NCBI RefSeq assembly: GCF_902686445.1
Contig: NC_062227.1
Coordinates: 30,992,777 to 31,056,776, forward strand
Source of the DNA: Sciurus carolinensis
Taxonomy: Eukaryota; Chordata; Mammalia; Rodentia; Sciuridae
Reading direction: 5' to 3'
Length of the DNA: 64,000 nt
Below, piece by piece: positions 48,835-58,765 of the stretch (positions within the stretch are counted from its first letter, which is position 1; every line of letters starts with the position of its first letter). The notes below the pieces were generated by a model. It ran no database searches. It was not told where the DNA came from and saw only the letters and a program-made list of their open reading frames with translations. A program made the position numbers and the translations under genes.

Positions 48835-49480
48835 CAGGTAGATAGAAAATTAGTATGGATGTAGTAGACATAATCAACTAACTTGACCTAATTAACATTT
48901 ATGAGACATTACCACCAACAACCGCAAATTCTTCCTTTTCAAGTGCATGTGGTACGTTCACCAAGATAAACTATATAGAAGGACATAAAACACGTCTCAA
49001 TAAAGTTAAGAGAACCAAATTACACAGAATGTGTTCTCTGGCCAAAATTTTTAAATTCAAAATTGATAACAGGAAGATATCTGTAGAATTCCAAATGTTT
49101 GGAAATTAAATGAAACAGACCTAAGTAAGCTACAGATCAAAGAAGAAATCACAAAGGAAACATGAATGTTTTTAAAAATGAGAACACAACCTATCAAAAT
49201 TTGTGGTGTGCAGCTACAATAGTATTTAGAGGGACATTCATAGCTTTAAAATGTGTACCTTGGAAACATTTTTTTAAAGGTTAGAAATCAAAGATCTACA
49301 CTTCCATTTTACAAGGGTAGAAAAAGAAGAGCAAATTAATCTCAAAATGAGGAGCACAAGGCCCTTGGGCCCAGCACTACACAGATACAAGATAAATGGA
49401 AGGAAAGAAATTTTCAACACAGAAAAAGTAATGAAATGTAAAACAACAGAAAGGATCAGTGACACTAGGGGCATATCAAA
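48835..49480 (+). mobile_element. L1 ORF2 fragment (earlier region)
   Basis: Phrases cttgacctaattaacattta, caagtgcatgtggtacgttc, cctatcaaaatttgtggtgt and ctttaaaatgtgtacc match the L1 ORF2 stretch upstream of the fragment at 47612. It lies to the right of that fragment, so the order is scrambled. Confidence 0.75.
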
Positions 49481-50709
49481 GCAAGTATTTCTGCTGTTCG
49501 TGGAATAAATGTTGGTATATCATTTGGTGACTTGTCATTTTTAATGAAGGTTGTTTGTGCTGGGCAGAACTGGATATGTATAGGACTTAAGGGCTGCCCA
49601 CCTGCTCAGGACAGTAAGTCTTGCCTACTGTGCTTGCAGTTGCTCACCTGAAATCACCAGAGATGTAGGAGTTTTCCTAAAGGTTTCCGCAAACACTTGC
49701 ATCTCTTATTCCCCACTGTCTCCTCTGTTCTGTCCATCTGGACATCATCTGTCAAGTTTTAAGTAATAGCTTTCATTTTCTCTCACAAAGCTCAGACATG
49801 GATTGCTTTCCGTCCATGCAGACTGCTACATATCATATGATATGTTGTACTTTTACAATATAGAGCCATAGGAAGGCAGGAACTAGAAGAGAATCCTCTA
49901 ATTCAGTAATAGCCCATGCCAGTCCACATTTCCCGTTTCTGCCAGAGTGGCACTGGTTGAGGCTAAAGGAGAGGAATCCTCCACGTCTCCCTTGGATTGG
50001 GAGAATGTTCTACTGCAGAGAAACATTTCTCATCACTAACTTTTTCCTATTTTGAGGCTCAGCCCTGACCAATAGAGGTTTCTTGACCATGTGACCTCAA
50101 TCTTGTGGTCAATGAGAAAGTAGTAAGTTGTGAGGTTGGAAGGAACTCTTCCCAAGATTGGGAACATGTTTTCTGCCCACCTTAGAATGACCCTAAAATC
50201 TGGGAGTGCTTGGTACCGCTAGCTGGTGTGCTCTTGTGTTTCCGGCTCAATGGAGATGGCTGCCCAGGTGTTTCCGAGGTTCCTGGCATATTTGGAAGTA
50301 TATGTGTTGCTACCTCGTTACTTCTGTGATATGGGTATTGTAATAGGGGATTCAGGGATTTTCAGCACAGGTTTCAATCTTTTTTTTTTTGCAGAATCTT
50401 TCCAGGTTAAGGTGCTATTTAAGCTGACATTATTTTGCAAAACACAACACACACTGTTTATCTGACATGTTCTGTTCCATTCTGTTGTAAGTACACAGAC
50501 CTTGGGGTTTTACCACATGTCATTCCAGGGGATTATAGCTATTCCAGAGAGATGCTTTGAGACTTGGAGTGCTCAGTTCACAGGATGAATTGCCCTACTG
50601 CTGGCTTCTGTTTACCCCACCTCCCACTCATGCTGGCCCAGCTTTTAGTCCTAAGAAAAGCCTTGAGCTCTATATGTAAAGAATTCTAGTGACCTAGAAA
50701 AACAAATGG

Positions 50710-50905
50710 ATATAATCCCAGTGGCCCAGGAGACTGAGGCAGGAGGATCATGAGTTCAAAGTCAGCCTCAGCAAAAGTGAGGCACCAAGCAACTCAGTGA
50801 GACCCTGTCCCTAAATACAAAATAGGGATGTGGCTCAGTGGTCAAGTGCCCCTGAGTTCAATCCCGACCAGTACCAAGAAACAAACAAACAAACAAAAGA
50901 AGCCA
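50710..50905 (+). mobile_element. B1-dID dimeric SINE
   Basis: B1 half (ataatcccagtggcccagga to cagtgagaccctgtccctaa) then ID half (tagggatgtggctcagtggt to gttcaatcccgaccagtacc), ending in an aaac repeat. Confidence 0.9.
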
Positions 50906-52185
50906 AATGGAGAACAGTGATGAAGCTATCTCCTTATCACTTGGTTATCTTTCAGTCTAGTCTATAACCATCTTTTAGCAACTTAGCTTGAAATAACTTA
51001 AAAGAAAATGCAATATAAAACAGGTATTCTAAACTCAAAGAAGCCATAATTAAAGTTTGCCAATTAACAGAGAAACCAAGAATATCAAGTGTTCCATTCA
51101 GGAGTTGTAGATCTCAAATTTTGTAAGCAGAATTAGAATCAATCCCCCTCATGTTACAAGCAGAAATGAATGAAATGTACATTAACAAGATCAAAACTGC
51201 TCAGGTATCATTGACACTTCCAGGGGTGTCCTGCAAGGTGGACAGAACTGTTTTTAAAATCTGGAGACACGTATTTGGGCCTGGGGGTGTCAGTTGCTTT
51301 CCCACCTATTGACAATAAACTTCACTTGTCCTTTCCTCCTGCCCTCTGGTTTGGGGGTCATATCGTCAAAAGCTATAGGGCAATGAGTACCCCTTGGGTG
51401 ACCCCAGGGCAACTTTTGTCTGGTGAGTAGTGATGCAAAGTACCTACTGCAGCTGTTCTTCCTGACCCACCACGTGAGGCCAGCTTGTCCTCCTGGGCAA
51501 AAACCACAGCTTCTGGGTGTGAACCTGCATCTTTAAAAAAAGAGTTTGCCTTCAAGAACAGAGTCCGGAAGCACAGCTAATTTACTGAATGAAAACAGAA
51601 TCAAGAACTGTTAGCTCTGGCAGAGTCCAAGGGAACTCATCCTAAAGAGAACTCATTATGAAGAATCTCCCTTAAAAAGGCAGTGAAATACGTGAGTCAT
51701 TTTCAGTAAGGTTAAATTACTCTTTATTTCTAAAACAGTCAACCATCTACCTCTAGCCAGAAACCCGTAACCAGTTGTTCATTAGTGTAGGTTCTTGTAA
51801 ATGTGTATCAAGGGTCTGTCTCTTCCTTGATGCTTTGACGTGTGAGGGACAAGGTATCTATGTGTACAAGCATCCCTCTGAGTTCTCACAAGCAAGCACA
51901 CATGTGAGACAGAGCATGCACACATGCACCCTACATACGTCCCCAGAGGTCAGCATTCCAATACACATTAGGAAGTCATTCATCTAATTGTGTCACAAAA
52001 AGGACTCGCTCCCTCAGCCTTGTGAAGAAGCTCCATGAGCCGATTTCATCATGGCAGAGATAACAAGCCTGCAGGGAGATGTTGTGTTCCCCACAGGCCT
52101 GCAGAACCGCTGCTTCTGATTCCAAATGAGAGTATGCCCTGCTTTCAAACAGTGCATTTTTGTTCCAGGACAAACAACATACTTC

Positions 52186-52230
52186 AAGTTGTTTGTTTGT
52201 TTGTTTGTTTGTTTGTTTTTTGTTTGTTTT
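52186..52230. repeat. GTTT microsatellite
   Basis: About eleven GTTT units with one longer T run. It ends about 80 nt before exon 9, in the region where a branch point would lie. Confidence 0.95.
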
Positions 52231-52246
52231 ACATTCCTCTGCTTCC

Positions 52247-52248
52247 AG
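52247..52248 (+). promoter_or_regulatory. decoy splice acceptor before exon 9
   Basis: The AG follows acattcctctgcttcc, a better pyrimidine tract than that of the used site at 52308-52309. Use would add 61 nt and lead to an in-frame TAA within 20 codons. Confidence 0.45.
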
Positions 52249-52309
52249 TAAGCAAAGCAAACCTCTACATTCCTATGCAAATGACACTCCGTCTCTGTTT
52301 CCTTAAAAG

Positions 52310-52455
52310 AAATTGGAAAGCCGGACAACCAGATAACTGGGGTCAGGGCCATGGGCCAGGAGAAGACTGCGCTGGGTTGATTTATGCTGGACAGTGGAAT
52401 GATTTCCAGTGTGAAGACATCAATAACTTCATTTGTGAAAAAGACAGGGAGACAG
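52310..52455 (+). CDS. COLEC12: COLEC12 exon 9: lectin domain, sugar-binding part
   Basis: This 146-nt exon starts with the last base of Lys688, encodes residues 689-736, and gives the first base of Val737. It holds the calcium and sugar site: QPD at 694-696, the galactose-type signature, and WND at 717-719. Cys708, Cys722 and Cys730 complete the family disulfides (708-722 and 635-730). The text reads NWKAGQPDNWGQGHGPGEDC and on to NNFICEKDRET. The acceptor CCTTAAAAG is weak in form but is the only one that fits phase 2. A better-looking pyrimidine-CAG site lies 61 nt upstream and would lead to a stop. The donor is GTAAGC. Confidence 0.97.
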
Positions 52456-52554
52456 GTAAGCAGTGGATGGGATTGACGAGGGCTGCAGAGCTCATGTCCT
52501 GTTTCAGAGGCAAAGGTGGCGAGGAGAAGGACTCCAAATGCAGGCTCTTTCATT

Positions 52555-52700
52555 AGGTTCCTGACCTGGTTCTGCTGCTGATTATTAATCTTAGGGAAAT
52601 AGCAATAGGATCTTTTTCACTGGGTTGTTGTGAGGACTTAAATAAGGTAATAAATGTGCCATATATGTAGGAAGTACTCTATAAATATCAGACTAACTGG
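52555..52700. repeat. MIR-type relic
   Basis: tgacctggttctgctgctga, gttgttgtgaggacttaaat and aagtactctataaatatc fit a MIR core and tail. Confidence 0.5.
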
Positions 52701-53103
52701 CCCAGGTCAACGGCTTATAATATTGTCACATAATATTGTTCTTTAATATGGCACCAATGTCATGTCTGGTGTGTGTGCACATCCATCCACATTGGTCAAG
52801 CAGTCAATTCCATGTGTATTTATTGAACATCTACTATAGGCCAGTGTTGTGCTGCGTAATGTAGGGATAGTCTGTATCTCTTATAAGAGGTCTTTGAAGA
52901 TTTTCTTGACTTCAAAAGTCACTTATCTAAAACTTTATTTAATATATTACCCTCCTCACCATTACCCTATGTAAATGTCTGATTACACAAATGGTATGCC
53001 TCTACTTCATGTACAGAGAAACAAGTTGTACCCCATTTGTTTTAAATTTAAAAAAAATTTTTTTTTAAATTTTTTTAAATGTATTACCCTCTTCAGAATG
53101 GGG

Positions 53104-53212
53104 CATCAGCCTGGTATAAGGAATCACACCCATAATCCCAACTACTCTGGAGACTGAGGCAGGAGGATCAAATATTCCAGGCAAGCCTCAGCAACTTAGC
53201 AAAACCCAAAAA
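53104..53212 (+). mobile_element. B1 SINE
   Basis: cacccataatcccaactact, ggagactgaggcaggaggat and cagcaacttagcaaaaccc. Confidence 0.8.
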
Positions 53213-53249
53213 CATTTCAGAATGGTCATCTTAGTTTTCTTTTCTTTTC

Positions 53250-53430
53250 TTTTCTGGGAATTGAACTCAGTGTTGCTTAACTAAGGAGCTACATCCCCAG
53301 CTCTTTTAAATTTTCTTTGAGATGGGGATCTCACTAAGTTACTGAGGCCGACCTCTAGCCTGTGATTCTTCTGCTTCAGCCTCCCAAGTTACTGGAATTA
53401 TAGAAGTGTGCTGCTATGCCCAGTCTCTTT
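53250..53430 (-). mobile_element. B1-dID dimeric SINE, antisense
   Basis: ID half (gggaattgaactcagtgttg to ctacatccccagc) then B1 half (gagatggggatctcactaag to gtgtgctgctatgcccag). Confidence 0.85.
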
Positions 53431-53950
53431 TTTTTATTCATCAGAATTAGATTTTGTGGTGGGGGATTAAGGAAATGAAGAAGGAATACTAATAAGTATG
53501 GAATTTCTTTGGGGAATAATGAAAATCTTTTCTACCTTAGGTTATTTCTAATGGGAACAAACTTGTGGAAAACACTGAATTAAACACTTTAAATGGATGA
53601 ATTTTATGAATTATATTGCAATAAAACTGATAAGTGTTTGACCAAACCCTTAAGTATATTTTGTTTTGATATTTTTGGAACTCTCCGGGGTTCAGATTAT
53701 CCATATACCCACTTAGCAGACAATTCTGAATACCTCTGATGTGTCAAATATTGTTCCAAGTGATAGGGATCACAGAATAAGGAACTATGTGTACCCTGGT
53801 AAATTGAGGGGAGAAATGTGAATATTTAAATAAGAGATTGCAGTCAATGCTAACAACCCAGATTTGTAATTTGTGTACTCGTTTGACCTTTTGAGATTTG
53901 AATAGGGATTAGGCTTCCTCCAGAATAGATCCCTTCAAAACAAAATTTAG

Positions 53951-54040
53951 GGATTGGGGACGTAACTCAGTGGTAGAGCACTTGCCTAGCATGTGTGAGG
54001 CCCTGGGTTTGATTCCCAATAGCGCAATAAAAGAAAAGAA
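53951..54040 (+). mobile_element. ID SINE
   Basis: gggattggggacgtaactca, tagagcacttgcctagcatg and gggtttgattcccaatagcg with an A-rich end. Confidence 0.88.
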
Positions 54041-54077
54041 ATTTAGCTTTTACTTAATCTGAATAAGAATTTCTAGA

Positions 54078-54080
<3 letters not shown>

Positions 54081-54124
<44 letters not shown>

Positions 54125-54235
54125 GTTGTAGATGGACACAATACCTTTATTTATTTATATGTGGTGCTGAGAATCGAACCCAGTGCCTCACACGTACTAG
54201 GCAAGTGCTCTTCCATTGAGCCACAACCCCAACCC
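54081..54235 (-). mobile_element. ID SINE, antisense, tail turned into a TA repeat
   Basis: The + strand starts with 20 TA units (54081-54120), then tttatttatttatatgtggt, gagaatcgaacccagtgcct and attgagccacaaccccaacc. Short direct repeats (ctagacc at 54073-54079 and 54235-54241) flank the whole unit, so the TA run lies inside the insertion. Confidence 0.8.
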
Positions 54236-54366
54236 TAGACCTTTTATTTAAAAAAGAAAATGTTCAATGATGTGTTCTAGAATCTTTCCTAAAGATTTCT
54301 CCTCTAGGAAACATTAACTTTATTCTTTAAGCAAAACTAATGTCCATCCTTACTTTTCTCTTCCAG

Positions 54367-54386
54367 TACTATCATCTGTGTTATAA
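54367..54386 (+). CDS. COLEC12: COLEC12 exon 10: C-terminus and stop codon
   Basis: The last coding exon supplies two bases of Val737, then Leu-Ser-Ser-Val-Leu (738-742) and the TAA at 54384-54386. It follows a TTTCTCTTCCAG acceptor. The total of 742 residues equals the human protein. The tail is only six residues past the lectin domain and carries no recognised signal. The coding part is too short to find as an open frame; phase, the family C-terminus (human ends in a near-identical VLSSxL from memory) and the acceptor quality fix it. Confidence 0.95.
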
Positions 54387-55060
54387 TGGACTGTGATACC
54401 ATAACATGAACACATTTCCAGACAGTTCCTCAAAGGCAAAGGATGCTCCTCCTTTCTGATTTCATCCCCTTCTCACCAAATTGGGGGAAGGGAAGCACTG
54501 CAAGCTAAGTACTGAAGAAAATTGACGACTAGTGTTTGCCATTACCCAAGGACTTGGGAACGAAAATGTTCCCCCAGTATGAGATGTCAATTGTCAGTGT
54601 GAAGATGGACTGAATCACGTAGATTTTTCTCAGCCAATAACCATACAATTATGCAAATGTTACCTTCCAACATGTGGATTGCTTCTATCAGAAAGACCAT
54701 CATTGGTTGTTGAGCTATAGGAAGAACTTAAATACACTGTGTGAACAGTACCTTACATTTCTAAGATCCCAAATGTAGGAAAAATATGCAGACATACAGA
54801 TATATAGGCCAACTCTTAGTAATAATATGAAATATACTTAAAGAGCTTTTAAAACTTTGTATTTTTGTACAAAATATTTGCCTTTTACAATTATTTTCCC
54901 TTTTATTGTCATTTTACCAATATAATACATGGAGCCAAAGAAAACAACAATGGTACTAATCAAACATCCTAGGGTTTTTGTCAGATTTAATTATACCCAA
55001 TGGCAAATAATTTTTTCAGTTGTGGTTTAAAAATATAATTAAATTTATGTGTGTATATAT
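54387..55060 (+). other. COLEC12: COLEC12 3'UTR (favoured extent)
   Basis: The stretch after the stop is AT-rich with no SINE up to the first poly(A) signal. That fits a retained UTR, since the flanking introns are full of repeats. An ATTAAA at 55038-55043 is followed by a GT/TA-rich stretch, giving a UTR of about 670 nt. That is close to the length I recall for the human transcript. Later AATAAA signals could give longer forms. The boundary is an inference. Confidence 0.6.
55038..55043 (+). terminator. candidate poly(A) signal ATTAAA
   Basis: This is the common variant hexamer, 652 nt after the stop. It is followed by TTTATGTGTGTATAT, a downstream GT-rich element. It is favoured by UTR length. 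Confidence 0.5.
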
Positions 55061-55074
55061 ATATATATATATAT
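55053..55074. repeat. GT/TA run after first poly(A) signal
   Basis: gtgtatatat... lies 10-30 nt after the ATTAAA at 55038, where a downstream processing element is expected. Confidence 0.85.
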
Positions 55075-55553
55075 TTTAATGTATCATTTCCTCAGAACAG
55101 TGAATCTCTTGAGGTGTCTAGAAATATCCTTGCAAGTTTTGCTGGTATAAATCAAGCCTGAGCACATACATGGCTCAGTCTAGCGGGCTCTGTCTTCAGC
55201 CCATCAGGTGTCGCCACCTTTGTGGTGTGTCTGGCCAGCCCCAGAGGAAGAGGTCAACTCAGGTTGTGCTTTGGCTTCATGATGGTGGAGCAGGGGTGGT
55301 GGAGAGGCATCTGCTGGGAAGGTTAGAGCCCCTGATCTGGATGTCTAGAAGGCCCTATTTCATGGCTGATATGTGAATACACGTGGTATCAGGCCCACAC
55401 CAGAGCTGATACTAAACAGAGAGTATGGCATCACATCAGCCAAAGGCAGAGATACTGGAAAGATGGGAACAGCTATATGCTACCTGGAACATTGGTTGGT
55501 CTGAAATCAGGTTCCAAAGACAACTCCAAGGCACATGCACAATGAAATACAAA

Positions 55554-55559
55554 AATAAA
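55554..55559 (+). terminator. candidate distal poly(A) signal AATAAA
   Basis: A canonical hexamer about 1.17 kb after the stop. The following 40 nt are pyrimidine-rich rather than clearly GT-rich. It may serve a longer COLEC12 form or be chance. Confidence 0.3.
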
Positions 55560-55754
55560 CTTCCTCCGAGAATTTTTCCTTCAAGCCCATCTTCCTTCCA
55601 CTCCTTGTCTTACCTTTGAAAAGTCTACCATGAAAAGTGCTGAAGTGAGGCGCTGAGTGTAACTGATGCTCAGAGGGAAGATCCCATCCAACAGTTTCCC
55701 TCTCCCCACACCCCAGGGTCTTCCCAGCAGTGCTGCTACCTAACCCAGAAAAAG

Positions 55755-55760
55755 AATAAA
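55755..55760 (+). terminator. candidate distal poly(A) signal AATAAA
   Basis: A canonical hexamer about 1.37 kb after the stop. It has a well-placed downstream element (CCTGTGTTGCTTTGTCTCTG, from about 30 nt on). Of the three candidates it has the best local context, so a longer 3'UTR ending near 55780 is possible. Confidence 0.4.
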
Positions 55761-56063
55761 CTGTTTGACTTTCACACCTGCACCTGTGTTGCTTTGTCTC
55801 TGATCACCATGTGCGCCTTTTCACAGCTGGGAAAACCATCCCCTTGGCAACTTTATGCTCTGCTGTGCTGTCCAGGTGGCTTGGTCAGGCTATCAGGACA
55901 CAGTCTTATGAGCTTAACAGGCAGAAGCCTGTGACATGAGGCTGGCAGTGGACTCTTAAGAGTGCTTCAGGCTCAAGAATCTTTTCAGATTAAATTCAGT
56001 CCTCTTTTTTATGCTATTCCTGTTTTTCAGTGTTAATTAAGGTTTGTCTTCAGAAGAGGACCA

Positions 56064-56150
56064 AGAGTGTCATTCAGTGGTATAGCTCTTGCCTAGTGTG
56101 CATGAGACCCTGAGTTTGATCTCTAGTCCCACAAAAGAGAAAGAGAAAAG
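56064..56150 (+). mobile_element. ID SINE
   Basis: aagagtgtcattcagtggta, agctcttgcctagtgtgcat and gagtttgatctctagtccca, then an A/G-rich tail. Confidence 0.8.
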
Positions 56151-56224
56151 TTGGGAGTGTCTGATACCATCACCAAAGTAGGTGATGCCACCTTCCAGTT
56201 ACAGTTGTTCCTCTCCCAGCTTAA

Positions 56225-56440
56225 TAACGACTTACCCAGTGCTTAGCATTTGTCACGCACTGTACTGTAGGCCTGTCACTCACTGCATCCCCTCATCCTA
56301 ACAGCCTCATGAAGTGGACCTGTTAACCCACCCCATTTCACAGACGCCAGAACTTGGTGTGGGACATGGTTTTCTAAGTCACACCATCATCACTGTGCAT
56401 GGGAAACAGGGTTCAGACCCAAGCTTTGAAAAGTGTTTTC
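56225..56440. repeat. MIR-type relic
   Basis: acgacttacccagtgcttag, tgtcacgcactgtactgtag and ccatttcacagacgccagaa. Confidence 0.55.
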
Positions 56441-57119
56441 CTTTCTTCAGGAACCAGGGTCCTTCTTTGTAACACACTGAATGATAAGGCATGATGAGAT
56501 GCCTCGTGGACATCTCTCTGTACTTACTGTTTACGTAGCAGGTTTCTATGAACTCCATGACAACTATGTTCTTGGGAAAGAGAGATTTAGTAAAATAGGA
56601 TGTGGTCGTCAGGCACCTGACTTGACACGCATCATGAGACAATGGAAAGTGTTTTCCTCTTTAAATGGATCCTGAAAGAATGCAAGCATATCAAGGGGAA
56701 AAAAACCCACTTTCTTCTCTTCTTTAATGATCAGTGCTCATCCTCCCATCCTTCCAGTGGGTAGCAGTTAGGGTTTATGCTGAAGCACACAAATAGTAAT
56801 GGCTGCTCCCATTAGAAACAACAAGAGGTGCTTAAGAAGTGGACAGCTGAGGAAATCCGCTAACTACTTCAAGCTGGCGTATTTGGCCTCAGATGACTGA
56901 TCTCTTAAGAACATAAGTTTGTTGACTCATTCATGACTCAAGCTCATACAATAATGATACTCTTAAGTATACATGCCATTTGCACATTTGCTCTCCTGAT
57001 CTTTATGCCAACCTACTGTCCCTGCTTTGGAAATGAGGAAACTAGAGCTCAGGTTGAAGACTTGCCCATTGCCCAGAGTCACTGGAAAAAGAGTAAATCT
57101 GAGTTCAGTTTCTCTTTTG

Positions 57120-57242
57120 GCTTTTGAGAAGCATTCTCTGTGTTGCTTAGACTGGTTTTGAACTCCTAGCCTCAAGTGATCCTCCTGCCTCAGCCTTTCT
57201 AGTAGCTGGGACTACAGGCATGCACCACTGTGTCTGGCTTAG
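57120..57242 (-). mobile_element. B1 SINE, antisense
   Basis: ttgctta gactggttttgaa, ctcctgcctcagcctttcta and catgcaccactgtgtctggc. Confidence 0.85.
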
Positions 57243-57299
57243 TTCTCCATTCTTACAACCCCAAATACAAGTCCATCCTCCCTCCTCCCCTGCTTAAGA

Positions 57300-57595
57300 C
57301 CTGAAGAATCCCAGTTGCCTGAAAGTGCACATGCAGGGACAATGAGGCTGTTGGTGCCTGGTTCCCAAGTCCCTCTGAGCCTTCCCCTCCAACTGCAGCC
57401 CACTCTCCTTTGCCACATACTAAACAGTCACACCATGCTACCTGCACCTACCACCATGATCTGTCTTACCTCTGTGCTCTCCTGGATTCTCTTCTCCTGC
57501 CTTTTATACCTGGAAAGGACCACCTTCAAGACTTGGTTCAAGGATCATTGCTTATGGGAATCCTTTCCCAACAAGACTGCCCTGAAGGAGGGATA
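57300..57595 (+). repeat. L2-type relic
   Basis: cctgccttttatacctggaa, gacttggttcaaggatcatt and gggaatcctttcccaacaag match L2 3' wording. Confidence 0.55.
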
Positions 57596-57840
57596 GATTC
57601 TTCCCTCCTTCCTTGCCAAAAGGTTGCACCAAGTGCTCTGGATAATAAGAAGGAAACCCCTTCACTGTGTTAGATGACTGGCAGACTAGTGGAAAGGCTT
57701 AAAAGTTAACTGAATTCAGAAAAAAGTGAATGTGCTGGTCAATTGTGAAATCTTAAAAGAACTGAAGAATGAAAGAACACAAGCAAGAGAAATGAAGAAA
57801 TTCATGCTGCGAACAATTGGTTTTATATGTATCAAGCATT

Positions 57841-58311
57841 CCACAGTGTCCATGGAGGATGGGTTCCCAGAACCCTACAGATACAAACTCCAAGGATACC
57901 CAAGTTCCTTACATGAAACAGTGTAGGATTTATCCATGTTCCCATATACTTTAATTATCATCTCTACGTTATTTATAATACCTAATGTAAGTGCCATAAA
58001 TAGTTGTTATGCTGTATTATTTAGAGGATAATGGGGCTGGGGTTGTGGTTCAGTGGTAGAGCACTGACCTAGCACATGCAGGGTACTGGGTTCCATCCTC
58101 AGAACCACATAAAAAATAAATAAATTTTAAAAAGGTATAAAAAAAAGTCAACCCATTCTACCAAAAAAAAAAAAAAAGAAAGAAAGAAAGAAAAAGAAAA
58201 GAAAATGTGCATGGTCAATATAGACATAATTTCTTTTTCTTGAATATTTCAATCCACAATTGATTGGTTGAATCAATAGATATGGAACCTGTAGATACTG
58301 AGGAAAACTAT
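57841..58311. mobile_element. Tigger/MER2-type relic split by an ID
   Basis: The outer parts match 22818-23151 in the same orientation: gatgggttcccagaacccta and atagttgttatgctgtatta at the left; tttcaatccacaattgattg and tatggaacctgtagatactg at the right. An ID (58033-58138) and an A/GAAA-rich run interrupt it. Confidence 0.7.
58033..58138 (+). mobile_element. ID SINE inside the Tigger relic
   Basis: ggggctggggttgtggttca, gtagagcactgacctagcac and ggttccatcctcagaaccac, then an A-rich tail (aaaaaataaataaatttt). Confidence 0.9.
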
Positions 58312-58454
58312 AATAAAATGAGTGTAAAACTGAGTAAAAAGAATCAGATAATAAACGAGATTCATCCTCTTTACCAAGAATGTAGCATGGAGTCAAGGAA
58401 AAGCTTTAGAATCCTAGTCGTCTTGTCAATCTCCTCCTTCCTCCTCCTCCTCCT

Positions 58455-58765
58455 TTTCCTGCTTTTATATTTTTATTGGTTCTTTTTATTTATACATGAC
58501 ACTAGAATTCATTTTGATATAATTATACAAGCATGGAATATGTCTTATTCTAATTAGGATCCCATTCTTATGGATGTACATGATGGTGGGATTTACTATG
58601 GTGTTATTCATATATGTACATAGGAAAACCACTGTCTTTCCTTTCCAATCCCCTCTCCCTTCCCTTCATTTCCCTTTGTCTAATCTACTAGATATCTATT
58701 CTTCCCCTTTCTCCCCTTATTTTGGGTGAGGTTCCACATATAGTGTGATGGGATATCTCGTTTCT
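58455..58765 (-). mobile_element. L1 3'UTR fragment, antisense
   Basis: Shares tacatgaca(c/a)tagaatt, aattaggatcccattctta and ccctctcccttcccttcatt with the 3' end at 40140-40340. Confidence 0.7.

Larger units (their letters stand above)
44391..52309 (+). other. COLEC12: COLEC12 intron 8
   Basis: A 7.9-kb phase-2 intron, GTGAGT to TAAAAG. It holds an antisense ID, an inverted pair of unclassified repeats (45955-46200 and 46960-47215), a long TA/CA/TG microsatellite, two old L1 ORF2 fragments in scrambled order (47612-47895 and 48835-49480), a B1-dID, and a GTTT repeat just before the acceptor. Stretches 44800-45900 and 49500-50700 show nothing nameable. Confidence 0.92.
52456..54366 (+). other. 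COLEC12: COLEC12 intron 9
   Basis: A 1.9-kb phase-1 intron, GTAAGC to TTCCAG, largely filled by SINEs: a MIR-like piece, B1, antisense B1-dID, a sense ID, and an antisense ID with a TA repeat. Confidence 0.92.
1..55060 (+). other. COLEC12: COLEC12 gene, exons 3-10 with introns (5' end outside window)
   Basis: Eight exons on the + strand join in phase into one frame of 723 residues (20-742 in human numbering), with the same total length as human collectin-12. The domain order is transmembrane anchor, coiled-coil stalk, collagen triplets, C-type lectin domain. The encoded protein is a type II membrane receptor of endothelial and other cells. The family is known to bind and internalise oxidised LDL, microbial surfaces and galactose/Lewis-x type glycans. 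All seven introns in view are GT-AG. The first two exons, holding the start codon, the short acidic cytoplasmic tail and the 5'UTR, were not found. The left boundary is therefore the window edge, and the right boundary is the favoured polyadenylation site. Exon numbers follow the human ten-exon model as I remember it. Confidence 0.95.

Noticed and set aside
52035..52556. 173-codon + frame through exon 9
   Set aside because: It includes intron 8, the GTTT repeat and intron 9 sequence. Only 52310-52455 is exon by phase and family.
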